From Zoogloea sp. (lineage in GTDB: Bacteria > Pseudomonadota > Gammaproteobacteria > Burkholderiales > Rhodocyclaceae), in assembly GCA_016703645.1 (NCBI GenBank), contig JADJBR010000007.1:1426001-1490000 (forward strand): a DNA stretch of 64,000 nt, given 5' to 3'. Shown piece after piece: positions 38,823 to 46,905 of the stretch. The notes under the pieces were generated by a model. It was not told where the DNA came from. It saw nothing but the letters and a program-made list of their open reading frames with translations, and ran no database searches. Each line of letters opens with the position of its first letter. Position 1 is the first letter of the stretch. Both the position numbers and the translations under genes were made by a program.

Positions 38823-40124
38823 CTACGCAAAAGCATGCAGGGTCAGGCGATCAAGGCGGGCTGAACTAACCCAGGTATCGAGTTTTGCCTGTCGCAGCAG
38901 TTCGGCGTCTTCGTCAATGTTGAGGCAGAAGAGCGTTTGAATTTTGCGATCATTAAACGAAGTCAATTTTGAGAAGAGTTCGGTCTTCGTTTTTAAGGTG
39001 AGTCGACCAAAGAAGCCAGAGTCGAGAATAAGAATCCACTGGTCGTGAGGAGCAGAAGATAGTATGAGCTTCAATGCGATATCTACGATCGCAAGGCACA
39101 GCTCGCTTGAGCTAAGGCTCTCCGTTCGCAAGAAAAATGTTCTGCCGTCTGGTACTAAAATTTCAATCTTGTTTTTGGTCGACTGTCGAAATCGGTAGCC
39201 CAACGCGGTATTCGCGTACGTTTCCTCCCGAATTGACTGGAATAGCGTGGTTTCGTCGATGGAGAAGACATTTGCTAGGTAACGAATAGCTTTGGCAAAG
39301 CGTGTTTTCGGGTCGCCATGGCGCAAATTTAGCTGATCTTCAAGATTTACTACTCGAAATAGTGTGCGCGGCCAGTCGGCGGCGACATTACCATTGACTT
39401 GAATATGTAGATAGTTTTCAGGCGGCTTCTTGGTCTTTCGAGACGTCGCACGAGCCTGAGGACTTAGTGCTACAGTTAAACTGAAATCATTAGTTGTAGA
39501 TGTCGCAGTTATATACGAGCGAGAGGCGGCAGATTTTGAGAAGCCGAATCGTTGGTTGAACCAGTTCCAATGAACACCTCCGGAAAACGCCGAAATTATT
39601 TCTGCAACTGTCGTCTTTCCCGCCTCGTTAGGGCCAACGAGAATGTTGTGCCTACCGAGTCGAAACTCATGTTCCCCTTTCAGTACACCAACATTGTTGA
39701 AGCGAACACGTGTTGTGCCTGGGAGCGCGAACCCCGCTCCGCTTGCAACTCGATCAAAGACCCACTGTTCGTGCTGACCTTTCCATCTGCGAAGCTCCTC
39801 GGTGGTGCACACGCTCGGGTTGTCATCAATAAATTTTCCATGGATTTGACATGTCCAAATTCCGTTCGACTCGCTAGATCTCTCATCGTGCCCCATCAAT
39901 GGGTCATATCGTGGGCCACCGGGTGCGGCAGCCGTAATGTGGGCAGCAACACCAACCAATGTGAGTCCGGATTTGCGATCATCTGATCCAGCAACGGTCA
40001 TTCGGCGACATCCAGGATAAGCGCAGATGTAACCAGAACGCTTCGCCAGAAGCTCCTTCACATCGAGTGAGAATTCGTCGCGTGGGTGAAGCGGGGGATT
40101 CGGTGTGAGTACGCTCGGCGGCAT
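38823..40124 (-). CDS. HNH nuclease-like domain fused to an ABC/AAA-type ATPase
   Basis: The 433-aa protein has two parts. Residues about 20-122 look like an HNH zinc-finger nuclease: C34 and C39 (CAYPGC), H62 (VAAHITAAAPGGPRYD), N87 (SNGIW), C92 and H95. Residues about 135-433 form an ATPase: Walker A GPNEAGKT (164-171), an ABC-like signature around LSSSELC (337-343), Walker B WILILD (363-368). The Asp is followed by Ser, not the usual catalytic Glu, and the long coiled coil of SMC/RecF relatives is missing. Such pairings occur in phage defence (for example Septu PtuA ATPase with PtuB HNH). GC is clearly lower than in the flanks. Function inferred. Confidence 0.7.
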   Translation of the reverse strand: MPPSVLTPNPPLHPRDEFSLDVKELLAKRSGYICAYPGCRRMTVAGSDDRKSGLTLVGVAAHITAAAPGGPRYDPLMGHDERSSESNGIWTCQIHGKFIDDNPSVCTTEELRRWKGQHEQWVFDRVASGAGFALPGTTRVRFNNVGVLKGEHEFRLGRHNILVGPNEAGKTTVAEIISAFSGGVHWNWFNQRFGFSKSAASRSYITATSTTNDFSLTVALSPQARATSRKTKKPPENYLHIQVNGNVAADWPRTLFRVVNLEDQLNLRHGDPKTRFAKAIRYLANVFSIDETTLFQSIREETYANTALGYRFRQSTKNKIEILVPDGRTFFLRTESLSSSELCLAIVDIALKLILSSAPHDQWILILDSGFFGRLTLKTKTELFSKLTSFNDRKIQTLFCLNIDEDAELLRQAKLDTWVSSARLDRLTLHAFA

Positions 40125-40912
40125 TTGAATCGTCGCAAGGAGAGAGTGTTGGAATCAGAGGCATGACCAAATAGGGACTTATTCCTCGCGACACACAACC
40201 GAATTTGAAGCAAGTGCACATGTCGCGAGGGATAAACCTTGCTGAACTGAACCGCCGGAAAAGGCGGTAACACCGTGGATTCTACGCCCCGGAAATGCTC
40301 CCAGGGTAGATTAAATCAACGAGCATACAGTCCTGGAGGACGAAACCACGGCCGGCATGCGGCATAGGTAGAGCATGTCGCGTGCGGTGCAGGGCGCGCG
40401 AGGTGACAGCAGAGGTCTTCTCCCGGAAGTCCGCGTTCGGGCACTTTGGACGCTCGACGAGATTATTGGTTATTCATAGACATATCGAGATGGGGCTGAT
40501 GATGTCATCGGTGGGCCATCGCAGCAGCGCGGATCCAGTGACAGTACTGCCACGATGGGCCAGTGCCCCGGGAGCTTGTCGGTCACCTGAATCGGTATCA
40601 GATCGTGCCTGCTGCTGAATATGCGCTCACTGGAGATGGCGACCCGATGGTTTAGCGCTCCAAGCAGTCCAGCGCCCGAGCCGGCCCACCGAGGGTGGCT
40701 TGGCATAGGGCACCCGGTCTTGGGCCAGCAGGGTTTGGCGGCATGACCACCCTCATGCCATCTGGCCATGCCGGGCACCACGCTGGATCTGGAGAGGCCT
40801 TAATGACGCAGGCGGCATCCGTCATCGTAAGCCTGCCGTCGCGGAGCAAGAGGAAATGCCATTCCCAGGGGAATCCGAACTACCGAACCGGGCTTCTCCA
40901 GCAACTGGTTCC

Positions 40913-40959
40913 GATCGCGGCTCACGTTACGATCACGATCTGACCTTGATCGTTGGGAC
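40913..40959 (+). repeat. Short dispersed repeat, copy 2
   Basis: About 47 bp beginning GATCGCGGCTCACGTTACGA and matching 38378-38424 around CGATCACGATC. It sits 50 bp upstream of the phd antitoxin gene. Confidence 0.55.
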
Positions 40960-40973
40960 GCATCTGGCGCTAG

Positions 40974-40994
40974 ACTAGTCATCACACTAGTCAG
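40974..40994 (+). promoter_or_regulatory. Possible Phd operator
   Basis: Two copies of ACTAGTCA separated by 4 bp (CTAGACTAGTCATCACACTAGTCAG) lie 17 bp before the phd start. Phd antitoxins repress their own promoter by binding paired short sites, so this is a candidate operator. Confidence 0.45.
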
Positions 40995-41010
40995 AAATGG
41001 GGGTGACGCG

Positions 41011-41268
41011 ATGCAAACTTGGCCAGTTCAGGACGCCAAGGCTCGGTTCAGCGAGTTCCTGGAGAAGTGTTTGACCGAGGGTCCACAGATGGTGACCAAG
41101 CGCGGGAGCGAGGCGGCGGTTCTGGTGCCGGCCGACGAGTGGCGCAGGCTCCAGGCCTCTGCCAGACGCTCGCTCAAAGAACTGCTTCTCTCCGATGAGG
41201 CACGTGCGGAAATTCCTGTTCATCCCAGAGGGAAGTCCCAACGGCGCGACCCTTCCGCGCTTCGGTGA
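41011..41268 (+). CDS. phd: Phd/YefM-family antitoxin
   Basis: The 85-aa protein has the Phd/YefM N-terminal DNA-binding fold: WPVQDAKARFSEFLEKCLTEG, PQMVTKRGSEAAVLVPADEW, then a charged C-terminal tail that would bind the toxin. The toxin gene follows at once but is broken, so this antitoxin is now an orphan. A GGGGGTG ribosome site lies before the ATG. Confidence 0.88.
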   Translation: MQTWPVQDAKARFSEFLEKCLTEGPQMVTKRGSEAAVLVPADEWRRLQASARRSLKELLLSDEARAEIPVHPRGKSQRRDPSALR

Positions 41269-41273
41269 GCGCG

Positions 41274-41545
41274 ATGCACTTGCTGGATACTTAAGTCGTT
41301 TCGGAGTTATGCAAGCCCAAGCCGCATAAGGCCGTGCTGCAATGGATTGAGCAGGCGGAGGACGGTGCACTTCACATCTCGTCGGTGACCATTGGCGAGA
41401 TAAAGGCCGGCATCCAGATCACGAGGGAGCAGGACCAGGCCAAGGCCAATCAACTCGCTTCATGCCTTCACTCACGTCGCCGAAGCCCCCGACTGCAGGT
41501 CGGCCCTGCCCCTCAAGAAAGTGGGCTCCTTCGACCGCCGGCGGT
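41274..41545 (+). pseudogene. vapC: Broken VapC-type PIN-domain toxin gene
   Basis: The frame starts MHLLDT, the opening of PIN nucleases with the first catalytic Asp, but the next codon (normally Asn) is TAA. It continues in the same frame as VVSELCKPKPHKAVLQWIEQ and HISSVTIGEIKAGIQITREQ, the correct VapC N-terminal half including the second acidic residue (E of IGEI), and then the similarity stops near 41460. So there is a nonsense mutation and loss of the C-terminal half. It is directly downstream of phd. Confidence 0.8.
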
Positions 41546-41582
41546 GATGACAGGCATGCCGATCATTCAACGGGCTGCGGTC

Positions 41583-41615
41583 GAATGCACTCGCCCCCAC
41601 GGGATGAGTGCATTC
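41583..41615. repeat. Inverted repeat after nifQ
   Basis: Perfect 10-bp arms GAATGCACTC (41583-41592) and GAGTGCATTC (41606-41615) with a 13-nt loop, 7 bp past the nifQ stop. It could act as a transcript-ending or stabilising hairpin for the nifE operon, though there is no T-run. Confidence 0.5.
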
Positions 41616-41622
41616 CGATGAC

Positions 41623-42138
41623 TCACGCACTCCCCTCAAAACACCCCGCATACTCCGAACACTCGGCACAGCTCGGTGCGCGGCAGGCTCTCACCTGGGC
41701 GCGGTCGCAGAGTTGCTTGTAGAAGAACTTCTTCCAGCGCAGGTTATGCACGTTGCGGGCGTGCAACGCCGGGAAGTGGCGGGCGATGAGGGCGCCGAGG
41801 GCCGGGCGTTCCGGCAGGCCGAGGTCTTCCCACAGGTGATCCTGGCCGAAGCACGACAGGGCGATCCAGCGGGCGATGGAGATGGTGTGGGTGCTGCCGG
41901 TGGCGGCGTTCTCGAGCAGCAGCTCAAGCAGGTCGCCGTACTCTTCATGGCGATCATCGACGCCGGTGGATCCATCCTCGCGGACCACCGCCGGATGGCG
42001 TGCGGACCACAGGGTAGCGATAGCGGCGGCCTGATCGCCAAACTCGGCCTCCAGGGCCAGGGCCAGCCAGGCCGGCACCAGCCGCGTCGGCGGCAGGGCG
42101 GCACGGGCGGCAAGGTAGCTGCGGGACAGGTCATTCAT
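41623..42138 (-). CDS. nifQ: Molybdenum-donor protein NifQ
   Basis: The 171-aa protein carries the NifQ C-terminal block KKFFYKQLC followed by the cysteine motif CRAPSCAECSEYAGC (Cx4Cx2Cx5C), which holds a Mo-Fe-S cluster, and the middle HLWEDLGLPERPALGALIARHFP. NifQ gives molybdenum to NifEN/NifH for FeMo-cofactor. The start at MNDLSRSY has GAGGAG upstream. It is the last gene of the nifE operon. Confidence 0.94.
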   Translation of the reverse strand: MNDLSRSYLAARAALPPTRLVPAWLALALEAEFGDQAAAIATLWSARHPAVVREDGSTGVDDRHEEYGDLLELLLENAATGSTHTISIARWIALSCFGQDHLWEDLGLPERPALGALIARHFPALHARNVHNLRWKKFFYKQLCDRAQVRACRAPSCAECSEYAGCFEGSA

Positions 42139-42271
42139 GACGCGCTCCTCGTCGGCGGAAGTCACCCATCAGGTTTCAGAATGCAGGAATGAATCGGGCT
42201 GCGTCCCGGGTTGGCGGCGGGAAAAGCGCCTGGGCGCTCGTCGGGCCGCACACGGGTTCGATCACGCACGC

Positions 42272-42577
42272 TCAGACCTGGGCTGCCTCATGGGTGTAGC
42301 ACTTCTTGGGACAAACCTTGGAACAGGCTTCGCAACCCACGCAGTTTTCCTTGTGGGCAATGGTCATCACCTTCTTTTCGTACTCTTCGTCCTCGTCGCC
42401 GTCGGGGTCGATGGCGAGGAGTTCGCCGTCCTCGGTCAGGCCGACCAGGGCCAGCACGTCACGGGCGCACACCCGCACGCAGCGGGCGCAGCCGATGCAC
42501 TTTTCCTGGTTCAGTTCGGCGACGAACTTGGGCGTCCAGAGCTCGCCACTCGGCAGGGTCACGGAAAAATCAGCCAT
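42272..42577 (-). CDS. fdxB: Ferredoxin III, nif-specific
   Basis: The 101-aa ferredoxin has two cluster motifs: CIGCARCVRVCARD and CVGCEACSKVCPKKC, separated by a long acidic insert (DPDGDEDEEYEKK). This is the layout of nif-specific ferredoxin III. FdxB supplies electrons for FeMo-cofactor synthesis, probably to NifEN or NifB. It is 33 bp after the CCE_0567 gene. Confidence 0.93.
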   Translation of the reverse strand: MADFSVTLPSGELWTPKFVAELNQEKCIGCARCVRVCARDVLALVGLTEDGELLAIDPDGDEDEEYEKKVMTIAHKENCVGCEACSKVCPKKCYTHEAAQV

Positions 42578-42610
42578 TTCAACTCTCCAGAGGGGTTAGC
42601 GCGGCGCCGC

Positions 42611-42811
42611 TCAGGCAGCGCTCGCGGCGGCCAGTTCCTTGCGGGCGGCCATCAGGTTTTTGTGGGCATCGTAGGCACGCTGGGCGACTTCCAGGATCTG
42701 CTCCCAGTTGGTGGGCAGGTCTTCGGACAGGTCGTGCAGGTCCATCTTGGCCTGGGTGGCCTGGGCGTTGAGTTTCTTCGCGCGGGCCTTGAGGGTGTCG
42801 AGGTCTTCCAT
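42611..42811 (-). CDS. CCE_0567 family (DUF683) nif-associated protein
   Basis: The 66-aa helical hairpin protein (LDTLKARAKKLNAQATQAKM, HDLSEDLPTNWEQI, AYDAHKNLMAARKELA) matches the CCE_0567/DUF683 family, small metal-binding helical proteins found between nifX and fdxB in many diazotrophs. Role not established. Confidence 0.9.
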   Translation of the reverse strand: MEDLDTLKARAKKLNAQATQAKMDLHDLSEDLPTNWEQILEVAQRAYDAHKNLMAARKELAAASAA

Positions 42812-42824
42812 GCTGCGGCTCCGG

Positions 42825-43292
42825 TCAGGAATAGTTGGCCACTTCGGGGAACTTGCGGATCATCTCCACAGCTTCGGTGACGGCCTTGGTGCCGGCAGCC
42901 GAAAGCTTTTCGAGGCTGTTGAAGCCAAAACGGTGGGCATCGCGGATCTGCTTGTTGAAGACGATCAGGCGCCCGGCGATGAGCACCTGGCGGCCGAAGC
43001 CTTCGTGGTGCATCTTGAGCATGGGGCTGACCATCACCTTGGTCTCGCGCTCGATGGAGAGGGCGATGGCGTTGTAGTACAGCTCCATGCGCCACAGGGT
43101 TTCCGGGTCGGGATCGGCCATCATCGGCAGATCCTTGCGCCTCTCGGCGTCCAGCACGTAGGGGTCGAGGAGCATGGCGTCGGTCTTGCCTTCCCAGGCG
43201 CCGTGGGTGTCCTGGGCGCGCCATTGCTTGACCAGTTCGCGGATGAACTGGTCCTGCATCACGTCGGTGGGGGCTTCAGCTACGTCAGTCAT
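42825..43292 (-). CDS. NifX-associated nitrogen fixation protein (DUF269)
   Basis: The 155-aa protein matches DUF269, seen immediately after nifX in most proteobacterial nif clusters: [58 protein letters not shown] and [11 protein letters not shown]. Function unknown. It starts 3 bp after nifX ends. Confidence 0.93.
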   Translation of the reverse strand: MTDVAEAPTDVMQDQFIRELVKQWRAQDTHGAWEGKTDAMLLDPYVLDAERRKDLPMMADPDPETLWRMELYYNAIALSIERETKVMVSPMLKMHHEGFGRQVLIAGRLIVFNKQIRDAHRFGFNSLEKLSAAGTKAVTEAVEMIRKFPEVANYS

Positions 43293-43295
43293 TTT

Positions 43296-43697
43296 TCAGG
43301 CCTCTTCTTCAAAGTCATAAGTCCGTTCCTCGCCCTTGGCGAGGGCCTTGCGCAGCCACGGCGGCGGGGTGCCCTTGAGCACGTCCTGCAGCTTGTCGAG
43401 GATGTCGAGGATGGGTTCCGGCCCGGCCACCTTGACCGGGTGGATCTTGGTGGCCACCACGCGGGCGGCCGCGGAGCCGCCGATGGCAGCCACGTAAACG
43501 ATGGCGCAGTCCTTGATGACGTCCAGCTTGGGCGCCAGCTTGTCCTCGTTGCCGTCTTCGGCCAGCTCGCCGCCGAAATCGTGGGTTTCCAGGTAGCGGT
43601 AGCCCTCTGCGTTGATCTCGTAGATGGCGATGTACTTGGCCCAGCCGAAGTGCGCGTCAACGCGCTCCTTGTCCTGGGTGGCGAATGCGATTTTCAT
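43296..43697 (-). CDS. nifX: Nitrogenase cofactor carrier NifX
   Basis: The 133-aa protein has the NifX/NifB-C-terminal fold: MKIAFATQDKERVDAHFGWA, IYEINAEGYRYLETHDFGG, VYVAAIGGSAAARVVATKIHPVKV. NifX binds FeMo-co precursors and carries them between NifB and NifEN. The start MKIAFATQ has GGAGCC upstream and lies 10 bp after nifN. Confidence 0.95.
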   Translation of the reverse strand: MKIAFATQDKERVDAHFGWAKYIAIYEINAEGYRYLETHDFGGELAEDGNEDKLAPKLDVIKDCAIVYVAAIGGSAAARVVATKIHPVKVAGPEPILDILDKLQDVLKGTPPPWLRKALAKGEERTYDFEEEA

Positions 43698-43707
43698 GAC
43701 GGGCTCC

Positions 43708-45135
43708 TCAGGCGGGAATGATCGGGATGACGACTTCGTCGGAAACGCTGCAACTGCTGCTGGCACAACCGCAGCCCGCGGCGGGCTGGCCCTGGGCAGC
43801 GGCCACGGCCTCGGCGGGCAGGGGCCAGTCTTCGGGGCCATGGGCATGCATGTGGGCCAGGAAGATGTTGGCAAGCTGGAAGATCAGGTCGCGGGTGCCC
43901 CGGTAGCCGACGCTCAGCTGATGGGCGGTGCCGATGCGGTCGAACTGGGGGATGCCGGCACGGAACAGGGGGATGCCCAGACGCGTGGCGGCCTGGCGAC
44001 CGTGGGCGTGGGTGATCAGCAGATCACAGCCCACCGCCCGCATTTCCAGGTCTTCCAGGTCACCCACCAGCACTTCGTCCGTGGGCACCCGGACCAGCAG
44101 CGGCGAGTGGGTGGTGGTGACGGCCGCGGCCACCTCCCCGCCCATCTCGGCGATCAGCGAAGACAGGGCAAACAGCAGATCGGGTTCGGCACCAATGGCG
44201 ACGCGCTTGCCGCCCACGTGGAAGTGACCATCGAGCATGGCGTCCTGGAGCTGGCCGCGCTGACGCTTCAGGCGCGCTGGCGCCGGCTTGCCCGACAGAC
44301 GCATGAGCAGGGCCACGAGGGCATCGGTAGCGGTGAGTCCGGTGAGCCGATCGAACAGGGTGCAAGGCACACCGACGGCCTCCAGGCGCTCGACAGCCCC
44401 GCGCATCTGCTCGCCGATGGCAATCACGTGCTCGCACGCGCCCAGGCCCCGGATGTCGTCCAGGGTCGCGCCGCCCAGGGTGGTGGGCGTGAAATCTTCG
44501 GGAATGTGCCCGTCCAGGGAGCCGGACACGTCCGGCACCAGCACCGCATCCAGCCCGAAAGCTTCGATGAGTTCGCGCACTTCCTCCAGGTCTGCCGGGG
44601 TCAGGTGGGCGCCCGGAAGCACGCCGATGCGGCCGGCCACGCGGGTTTCGGCCGGCGTCACGAAGGCAGCAACGAGCGCCTTGATGGCCGCCGCCCAACC
44701 GTCCTGGAAAGCCCCCACGTAGTCCGGCGTGGAGACATAGACGATCTCGGTGCCGTCCAGGGTCTCGGCATGCTTGGCGCGGATCAGGCGCAGGTAGCCA
44801 TCCACGTCATCGCCCTTGGTCTCGGTGAGGCCAGTGGAGGCGATGGCGATGAGGGCCGGGTTGGCGCGCTTCTTGATGTTGAGCACGGCCTGCTCGATGT
44901 TGTCCATGCCGCCGAGGATGGTGCTGACCTCGTTCATGGCGGTGGTCTGCATCGGGATGGCTTCCTTGAAGTGGCGCACCAGCAGCACCAGGCCGAAGGA
45001 TGTGCAGCCCTGGGAGCCATGCATCATCGGCATGGTGCTGGCGAGGCCCAGGAAGGCGTAGCAGGCCCCCAGGGGCTGGCTCATCTTCAGCGGATTGACC
45101 GCGCAGGCCTTCTTGCTGTCATGGACGATGGCCAT
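43708..45135 (-). CDS. nifN: Nitrogenase iron-molybdenum cofactor biosynthesis protein NifN
   Basis: The 475-aa protein matches the beta subunit of the NifEN scaffold: CAVNPLKMSQPLGACYAFLG, HGSQGCTSFGLVLLVRHFKEAI, STGLTETKGDDVDGYLR and TTHSPLLVRVPTDEVLVGDL. NifEN, built like NifDK, completes FeMo-co. The C-terminus ends in a cysteine-rich tail CGCASSSCSVSDE not needed for the fold. The gene begins 1 bp after the nifE stop. Confidence 0.96.
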   Translation of the reverse strand: MAIVHDSKKACAVNPLKMSQPLGACYAFLGLASTMPMMHGSQGCTSFGLVLLVRHFKEAIPMQTTAMNEVSTILGGMDNIEQAVLNIKKRANPALIAIASTGLTETKGDDVDGYLRLIRAKHAETLDGTEIVYVSTPDYVGAFQDGWAAAIKALVAAFVTPAETRVAGRIGVLPGAHLTPADLEEVRELIEAFGLDAVLVPDVSGSLDGHIPEDFTPTTLGGATLDDIRGLGACEHVIAIGEQMRGAVERLEAVGVPCTLFDRLTGLTATDALVALLMRLSGKPAPARLKRQRGQLQDAMLDGHFHVGGKRVAIGAEPDLLFALSSLIAEMGGEVAAAVTTTHSPLLVRVPTDEVLVGDLEDLEMRAVGCDLLITHAHGRQAATRLGIPLFRAGIPQFDRIGTAHQLSVGYRGTRDLIFQLANIFLAHMHAHGPEDWPLPAEAVAAAQGQPAAGCGCASSSCSVSDEVVIPIIPA

Positions 45136-45136
45136 C

Positions 45137-46543
45137 TCAGCACGCCTCCTCAAGGGCCGGCGTCTCCCACGGGGCCGGCGCCCGCACCTGCTCCCACACC
45201 GGGTTGAACAGGGTCTTGGAGATCTCCCGCACCAGGTCGACCATGCCTTCGTAGCCGGCGTAGGCGTAGTGGCGTTCCTGGTTGATGTCGAGCCACGGCA
45301 TCTTGGCCTTGAGGGCCACAAACTGGCTGCGCCCGCCGGAGAGCATGATGTCGGCGCGGGCGTCGCGCAGCATCTTGAACATCTCCCGGGGGGTCATGTC
45401 GTCGATCATGTGGGCGTCCTCGCCCATGATCTCCTTGATCTTTTCCTTGTCTTCCTTGGTGGACTTCTTGACGCTGGTGCCCACCACTTCAAGGCCGGCC
45501 TCCTGCAAGGCCGCCACCACCGACCAGCTCTTCACGCCGCCGGTGATCAGGAGCACCTTCTTGCCTTCCAGGCGCGGACGGTAGGCCGCGATGCGGTCCC
45601 AGGCGCGCTTCTCTTCGACGGCGATCAGGGCCTCGGTGCGATCCAGCAGATCCGCCGGGGCGCCCCGCTGCACCAGCAGCCGGGCCAGCTGGCGCAGGGT
45701 GTCGCTCATGTCCTCGATGCCGTAGAAGGAGCCTTCGAAGAAGGGAATGCCGTAGCGGTCCTCCATCTTGCGGGCCACGTTGATCATGGACTTGGAGCAC
45801 ACCATCATCGCCGCCTTGGCCCGGTGGCTCTGGGCCACCTCGTGGTAGCGGCCGTCACCGGAGATGCACGACAGGATGCGGATGCCCAGGGCGTCGAGAA
45901 GCGGGCGGATCTGCCACAGCTCGCCGGCCAGGTTGTACTCGCCGATGATGTTGATGTCGTAGGGCGTCGTCACCTCGGGCTCCTCGGTGCCGATCACATG
46001 GTCGAGCAGCGCCTCGGCGCCGAGCTTGTTGCCCAGGTTCTTGGGCCCGACGAAGCCCGGGGCATTGACCGGCACCACCGGCTTGCCGAACTTCTCGGCG
46101 GCGCGCTTGCAGACGGCCTCGATGTCATCGCCGATCAGGGCGGTGACGCAGGTCTGATAGACGAAGACCGCCGGCGGGTCGTATTTCTCGATGATTTCGC
46201 GGATCGACTTGAAGAGGCGCTTCTCGCCCCCGTAGATCACGTCCAGCTCGCCGATGTCGGTGGTGAAACCCGTGCGGTAGAGCTGCGGGCCGCTGGTGGA
46301 GGAATTGCGGTTGTCCCAGGAGTTGCCCTCACAGGCGATGGGGCCATGAACCAGATGGGCCACATCGGCAATCGGCTGCAGGGCGATCTTCGCCCCGTCG
46401 AAGGCGCAACCGCCTGCCGCCGCACCGGGCGAGAGCTGCTTGGTACAGCCCTTCTTGCGGGCCTTCTCGTCCTTGTTCTGGTTGTGCTCGCAGGCCGGTT
46501 CCTCGAACACGGACTGGATCTTCGCCGACACTCGGGCATCCAT
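45137..46543 (-). CDS. nifE: Nitrogenase iron-molybdenum cofactor biosynthesis protein NifE
   Basis: The 468-aa alpha subunit of the NifEN scaffold shows GGCAFDGAKIALQPIADVAH, HGPIACEGNSWDNR, VFVYQTCVTALIGDDIEAVC, NAPGFVGPKNLGNK and LSGGRSQFVALKAKMPWLDINQERHYAYAGY, all family hallmarks. It heads the operon nifE-nifN-nifX-DUF269-CCE_0567-fdxB-nifQ behind a sigma-54 promoter. Confidence 0.97.
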   Translation of the reverse strand: MDARVSAKIQSVFEEPACEHNQNKDEKARKKGCTKQLSPGAAAGGCAFDGAKIALQPIADVAHLVHGPIACEGNSWDNRNSSTSGPQLYRTGFTTDIGELDVIYGGEKRLFKSIREIIEKYDPPAVFVYQTCVTALIGDDIEAVCKRAAEKFGKPVVPVNAPGFVGPKNLGNKLGAEALLDHVIGTEEPEVTTPYDINIIGEYNLAGELWQIRPLLDALGIRILSCISGDGRYHEVAQSHRAKAAMMVCSKSMINVARKMEDRYGIPFFEGSFYGIEDMSDTLRQLARLLVQRGAPADLLDRTEALIAVEEKRAWDRIAAYRPRLEGKKVLLITGGVKSWSVVAALQEAGLEVVGTSVKKSTKEDKEKIKEIMGEDAHMIDDMTPREMFKMLRDARADIMLSGGRSQFVALKAKMPWLDINQERHYAYAGYEGMVDLVREISKTLFNPVWEQVRAPAPWETPALEEAC

Positions 46544-46579
46544 CGGAATCTCCAGAAAAGGGTGGGGATGCCCTTCCCA

Positions 46580-46595
46580 TGCAGGTTCCGCGCCA
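46580..46595 (-). promoter_or_regulatory. Sigma-54 promoter of the nifE operon
   Basis: On the minus strand TGGCGCG-GAAC-CTGCA fits TGGCACG-N4-TTGCA with two mismatches and exact GG-N10-GC spacing. Transcription would start near 46570, about 27 bp before nifE. I found no perfect TGT-N10-ACA site upstream; TGT-N11-ACA occurs at 46704-46720. Confidence 0.75.
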
Positions 46596-46824
46596 GCAGC
46601 CCCAAAACGCCAAAAACCTCCTTTTCAGACAGTCACTTGCAATCGTCGCCCGACAAGCCCGGGGGTACCTCTGGCGGCTTTCCTACAGCGCCATTGTCGG
46701 CTTTGTCGGAAGCAGCCACACGGTTCGTCGATCACCGTCCACGCCCTGACAGCACCTGCACGTGGCACACGTCACACCCGGGGAATTCACACTGGTTCAC
46801 ATTTCCGACCCAAGTGCTAGCCTG

Positions 46825-46905
46825 TGCACGTCAAAGGCAAACTGCAGGCAACTGCAGGACGCAAAGCCACGGGTCCCGCACGAACGGGATAGCCGGGTTG
46901 CCCGC
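46825..46905 (+). ncRNA. Cyclic di-GMP-I (GEMM) riboswitch
   Basis: The aptamer core is present: GGCAAAC (46836-46842), hairpin TGCAG-GCAA-CTGCA with a GNRA tetraloop (46843-46856), GACGCAAAGCC (46858-46868), second hairpin TCCCG-CACGAA-CGGGA (46874-46889), and GGGTTGCC closing P1 (GGCAA pairs with TTGCC at 46898-46902). By my alignment the base equal to G20 of the Vc2 aptamer is G, which favours c-di-GMP over cGAMP. A possible -10 (TGCTAG, 46815-46820) lies just before. It precedes the gene at 46993. Confidence 0.88.

Larger units (their letters stand above)
40125..41010. other. Long non-coding or degenerate stretch in the accessory patch
   Basis: About 890 bp with no convincing gene: short frames on both strands match nothing I recognise. 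It includes the probable promoter of the HNH-ATPase gene near 40130-40300, a dispersed repeat copy at 40913-40959, and the presumed promoter/operator of phd (two ACTAGTCA elements at about 40974-40993). Probably decayed sequence. Confidence 0.45.
37391..41622. mobile_element. Accessory patch between two convergent nif operons
   Basis: Both nif operons end at this segment, from opposite sides. It contains orphan, truncated and toxin-antitoxin-type genes, long non-coding stretches, GC content visibly lower than the flanks (about half in the HNH-ATPase gene), and a 117-bp copy of the neighbouring nif gene. No integrase or transposase is seen, so the mechanism of entry is unknown. Confidence 0.6.

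Noticed and set aside
40382-40781. Short overlapping reading frames in the non-coding stretch before phd
   Set aside because: They match no family and have no ribosome sites; the stretch looks decayed.
37391-41622. Prophage or integrative element with integrase
   Set aside because: No integrase, transposase or tRNA attachment site could be seen, only repeats and orphan genes.
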